64,000 nt of DNA, taken from assembly GCA_940337035.1 (NCBI GenBank), contig CALNHX010003557.1:1-64000 (forward strand), in the 5' to 3' direction. A program made the position numbers and the translations under genes. The DNA comes from Agriotes lineatus (Eukaryota; Arthropoda; Insecta; Coleoptera; Elateridae). The notes beneath the pieces were generated by a model. It did no database searches. It was not told the origin of the DNA and saw only the letters and a program-made list of their open reading frames with translations. Shown here one piece after another: positions 61,631 through 64,000 of the stretch. Each line of letters starts with the position of its first letter. Position 1 is the stretch's first letter.

Positions 61631-63787
61631 TGTTACAGTTTTAAATGCTCAGATCGACATTGATCAAGAGCACTGTCAAAAATCGGGTACAAACTATAGG
61701 GTTCGCCGGCTTTACTATAAAGGACACAGATCTTAATGTGCTGGAGTAGATTTCGTTTCTCCGGTTACCTGCGCTTAGCTCAGACGGGAAGGCGTGGTTC
61801 GAAAGCTCAAAGAAAAACCGGCGGCACTTACCCTAAAGCTTGCTTAAAAGAAAAAGAAATGCCTGAGCGCCACTTGGTTCTGATTAGGGGTGGCTGACGT
61901 GTCTAGAACCAAGAACAATACACGTAGCCTATGTAGAAGTCCTCTAAGTACGTTGCTGAACACCTCAGCCTGTTGTTTACCAAGCCTCCTCCGAGTAGCC
62001 GGGTGACCTTGTCGTTAAAATCACTTACCTTCAAGGCCATCGTCACTAAATAATAACAAAAGAACACTGACTGGCCCAAATTCTGGGGCTTACTTACTCA
62101 AAAGAGCATGCTTTAACTTCACAAAATTAATTACACTTGGCCTTTGCCATACTGGATTAGTTAATGACCCAGAAGGGGTTTCAAAATTCATAAAAAGAAT
62201 GAACTGACTTTAACAAGTTTATTATTTAAAGACACAAATGACAGTTTACACAAATCGGTACATTAAAACACACACCCGGAGGTGAGTTTAAATTTAGTAA
62301 AAAAGATATCCTACGTGAATGTGAAAGGGGGCCCCACAAAACCAAAATATATCTTAAGGGCTAGTTACAAAAACACAAAAAAACACAGTATGATCCAAAA
62401 CAAATGACATAAAATAGACGCCAGGAGGAAAGCCCCTGGTAAATATTAACTGAAACAAATCATAGGTCCTAGCGGACGTACGCAACGTTTATAAGCGCTG
62501 ACGCACACAATAAAATTTAATTGGTACAATACAAGGCGCCTACCTGAGTTGAAGCATGCAGTGTTAGATGCAGATGTACTCGTTCTCGTGGAGGCCTGGC
62601 GAGACGTGCAAAAGGTGTAGCAAATTCTCCAGAAGAGGCAGCGAGACTCGAGGGGATTGAAGACAGCAACCATCAATCGAAGAAGTGACAGCAGCCAATA
62701 CGATGTTGCGCGGCGGCCCAATTAAACCCGACGTTGACCCAAATATGCATTACGCAATAGTCTTTTCCCGACTTAACAGGGAAAAAAGTTAGTTGAGGCT
62801 CTTCAGATATCGTTTCTAATCGGATCGGCAAAAAGTGCCAAAAGTCTCCCTGGAGACCAGCTGTAGTAAACGAAAATCGGCCCTTCATTAAACAACGTCG
62901 AGTTCACTACACTTCCTCTGCCCACCGCGCATTTCCAAAAACACACAAACATTAATGTTCACTTCGAAGATTCGGGTTTAACTGCACTCGCCATTAACGT
63001 GCCCCAAAGGCACTTGAAAGTCTGCACGAACGCCAAAAAGGATTCACCATGTTAATCACCAAAAGTTAGCCAAAAGCTCCCAAAAATAGCGAAGCCCCCC
63101 CCGGCCGAGGTCCGGGGGTCGCGTTCTTCTGAAACGTTCTTGGTCGGAAGCTTGCTACTAATTAATTAATCTCAAATCGGGCTACGCGCGACGGATACAA
63201 TGGAAGAAAATTTCGGACTCAAAACCACTAATTTTAAATGCATCACTCCCTAAGGAGTTATCAATTCTTATTTCCTTTACACAAAGCTTGGTTATCAAAG
63301 AAAGAAATTCCACACAGCATGATGTCATCCGTGCGGGGCGAAGAAAGTACAACCTTGCACTAAAGAACAAAGAACAATAAGCACGTGCGATCCCCAAAAT
63401 GCTTAATTAACAATTTGCGAAGGCTACTCTAACGAATACCAAGAACTAAATTTAAGCTCTGAAATCAATGTTTAAATATGTGACCACAGAAAGGTTCCCG
63501 CAACTTATTCTTAGAAGCTTAGCTGCCTAAATGAATTGTTGCTGAATGCACACCGTTGTTTCGAATTTAAAAAGAGAACGCTTACGGGACGAATTCTACG
63601 GATCGAGAACGCATAATTGTTTGGGCCAAAAGGAATTTAAAATGTAGCTTTAAGATCCAGGGTTGAACTTTAGACAGGGCCGTCTTCCGAAAATTTTAAA
63701 TAGAATAATTTCAGCTTAAATGCACTAATAACACCCTATAGTGGGATTAATGACAATAGAGACTTAACGAGGTCGAAAACTCTAACA
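61631..63787 (-). repeat. 5' LTR of the non-coding element
   Basis: It is identical in length (2157 bp) to the copy 4105 bp to the left and almost identical in sequence. It starts TGTTACAG and ends CTCTAACA on the plus strand, so on either strand it has TG/CA ends. The TATAAA (62493-62488) and AATAAA (62223-62218) signals recur on the minus strand. Confidence 0.9.
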
Positions 63788-63887
63788 AAAGTATTGTAAT
63801 CGTCAAAAAAATCGACTTCGAGATTTTGACGTATCTTGACGTTTTAGACCTCTTAGAGTCCGAAAAAACCATTTTTCGAATTATGTC
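63788..63887. repeat. Right target duplication and older flanking repeat
   Basis: AAAG (63788-63791) is the second copy of the target duplication. After it come TATTGTAATCGTC and repeated TTGACG motifs (GATTTTGACGTATCTTGACG), followed by the microsatellite. I read it as the far half of the repeat that was split by the LTR element. Confidence 0.5.
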
Positions 63888-63912
63888 TGTGTGTGTGTGT
63901 GTGTGTGTGTGT
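63888..63912. repeat. TG microsatellite
   Basis: About twelve uninterrupted TG units. The sequence to 64000 shows GTGACCTC twice (about 63929 and 63979) and nothing else that I recognise. Confidence 0.95.
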
Positions 63913-64000
63913 TTGTATTGTATTGAGAGTGACCTCTTGTGTGTACATCATCGTGTACTGTAACGGCTTCACGTATAGTGACCTCATACACTGGATGTTG

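Larger units (their letters stand above)
57526..63787 (-). mobile_element. Non-coding LTR retrotransposon, complete, 6262 bp
   Basis: Two directly repeated LTRs of 2157 bp flank a 1948-bp internal region. PPT and PBS positions place it on the minus strand, so the 5' LTR is the right-hand one. The internal region has no gag, protease, RT, RNase H or integrase, so it must depend on enzymes of another element. The size and lack of coding match the LARD class (large retrotransposon derivatives). The AAAG duplication (4 bp) points to Ty3/Gypsy-type integration. I saw two differences between the LTRs (57888 C against 61993 G, and the TA/CA terminus at 59681-59682), so the insertion is recent compared with its neighbours. 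Confidence 0.88.

Noticed and set aside
57526..63787. Plus-strand orientation of the LTR element
   Set aside because: There is no purine tract before 61631 and no TGG-starting primer site after 59682, while both are found on the minus strand.

Overview
The window looks like nuclear DNA of an animal, most likely an insect. It has no dense gene order, no Shine-Dalgarno-led operons and no recognisable host gene. The relics are of eukaryotic transposons: a Penelope-like element, two Crypton-type tyrosine recombinases with an intron, a piggyBac-type MITE, non-LTR ORF1 and endonuclease fragments, and LTR retrotransposon parts. The sequence alone does not give the species.

Positions 1-44350 are one head-to-tail satellite array of about 160 monomers of about 274-275 bp, all in one orientation. 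The array enters from beyond the left edge. It holds at least three monomer types. A reads GTAGGCTAAATGG, B reads GTAGACAAAATGG, and C reads GTGGACTAAATGG with GATAATAG. They are arranged in changing higher-order repeats of 3, 9, 6, 8 and 9 monomers. The only interruption is a 388-bp insertion rich in inverted repeats at 32158-32545. The array ends at 44350.

Positions 44351-57521 are a transposon graveyard. In order they hold: a Penelope-like reverse transcriptase relic (minus); a second tandem repeat of about 285 bp per unit, split by a 727-bp TTAA-flanked MITE; a 5'-truncated Crypton pseudogene joined to the end of that repeat; two copies of an inverted-repeat-rich family; a 5S-rRNA-like sequence; a long palindrome; a non-LTR ORF1 relic; a second Crypton pseudogene (minus) with three in-frame stops; nested palindromic elements; a non-LTR endonuclease fragment; and a third copy of the repeat family split by a 1493-bp solo LTR. 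The uninterrupted copy at 48901-48930 shows the empty site of that solo LTR and confirms its 4-bp target duplication.

Positions 57526-63787 are a young, non-coding LTR retrotransposon. Its two LTRs are 2157 bp each, with two differences seen. The internal region is 1948 bp, a PPT and candidate PBS place it on the minus strand, and it has a 4-bp AAAG target duplication. The window ends in an older repeat with a TG microsatellite. No gene here looks functional. The story is one of satellite turnover beside layered transposon insertions, as expected of pericentromeric or other heterochromatin.
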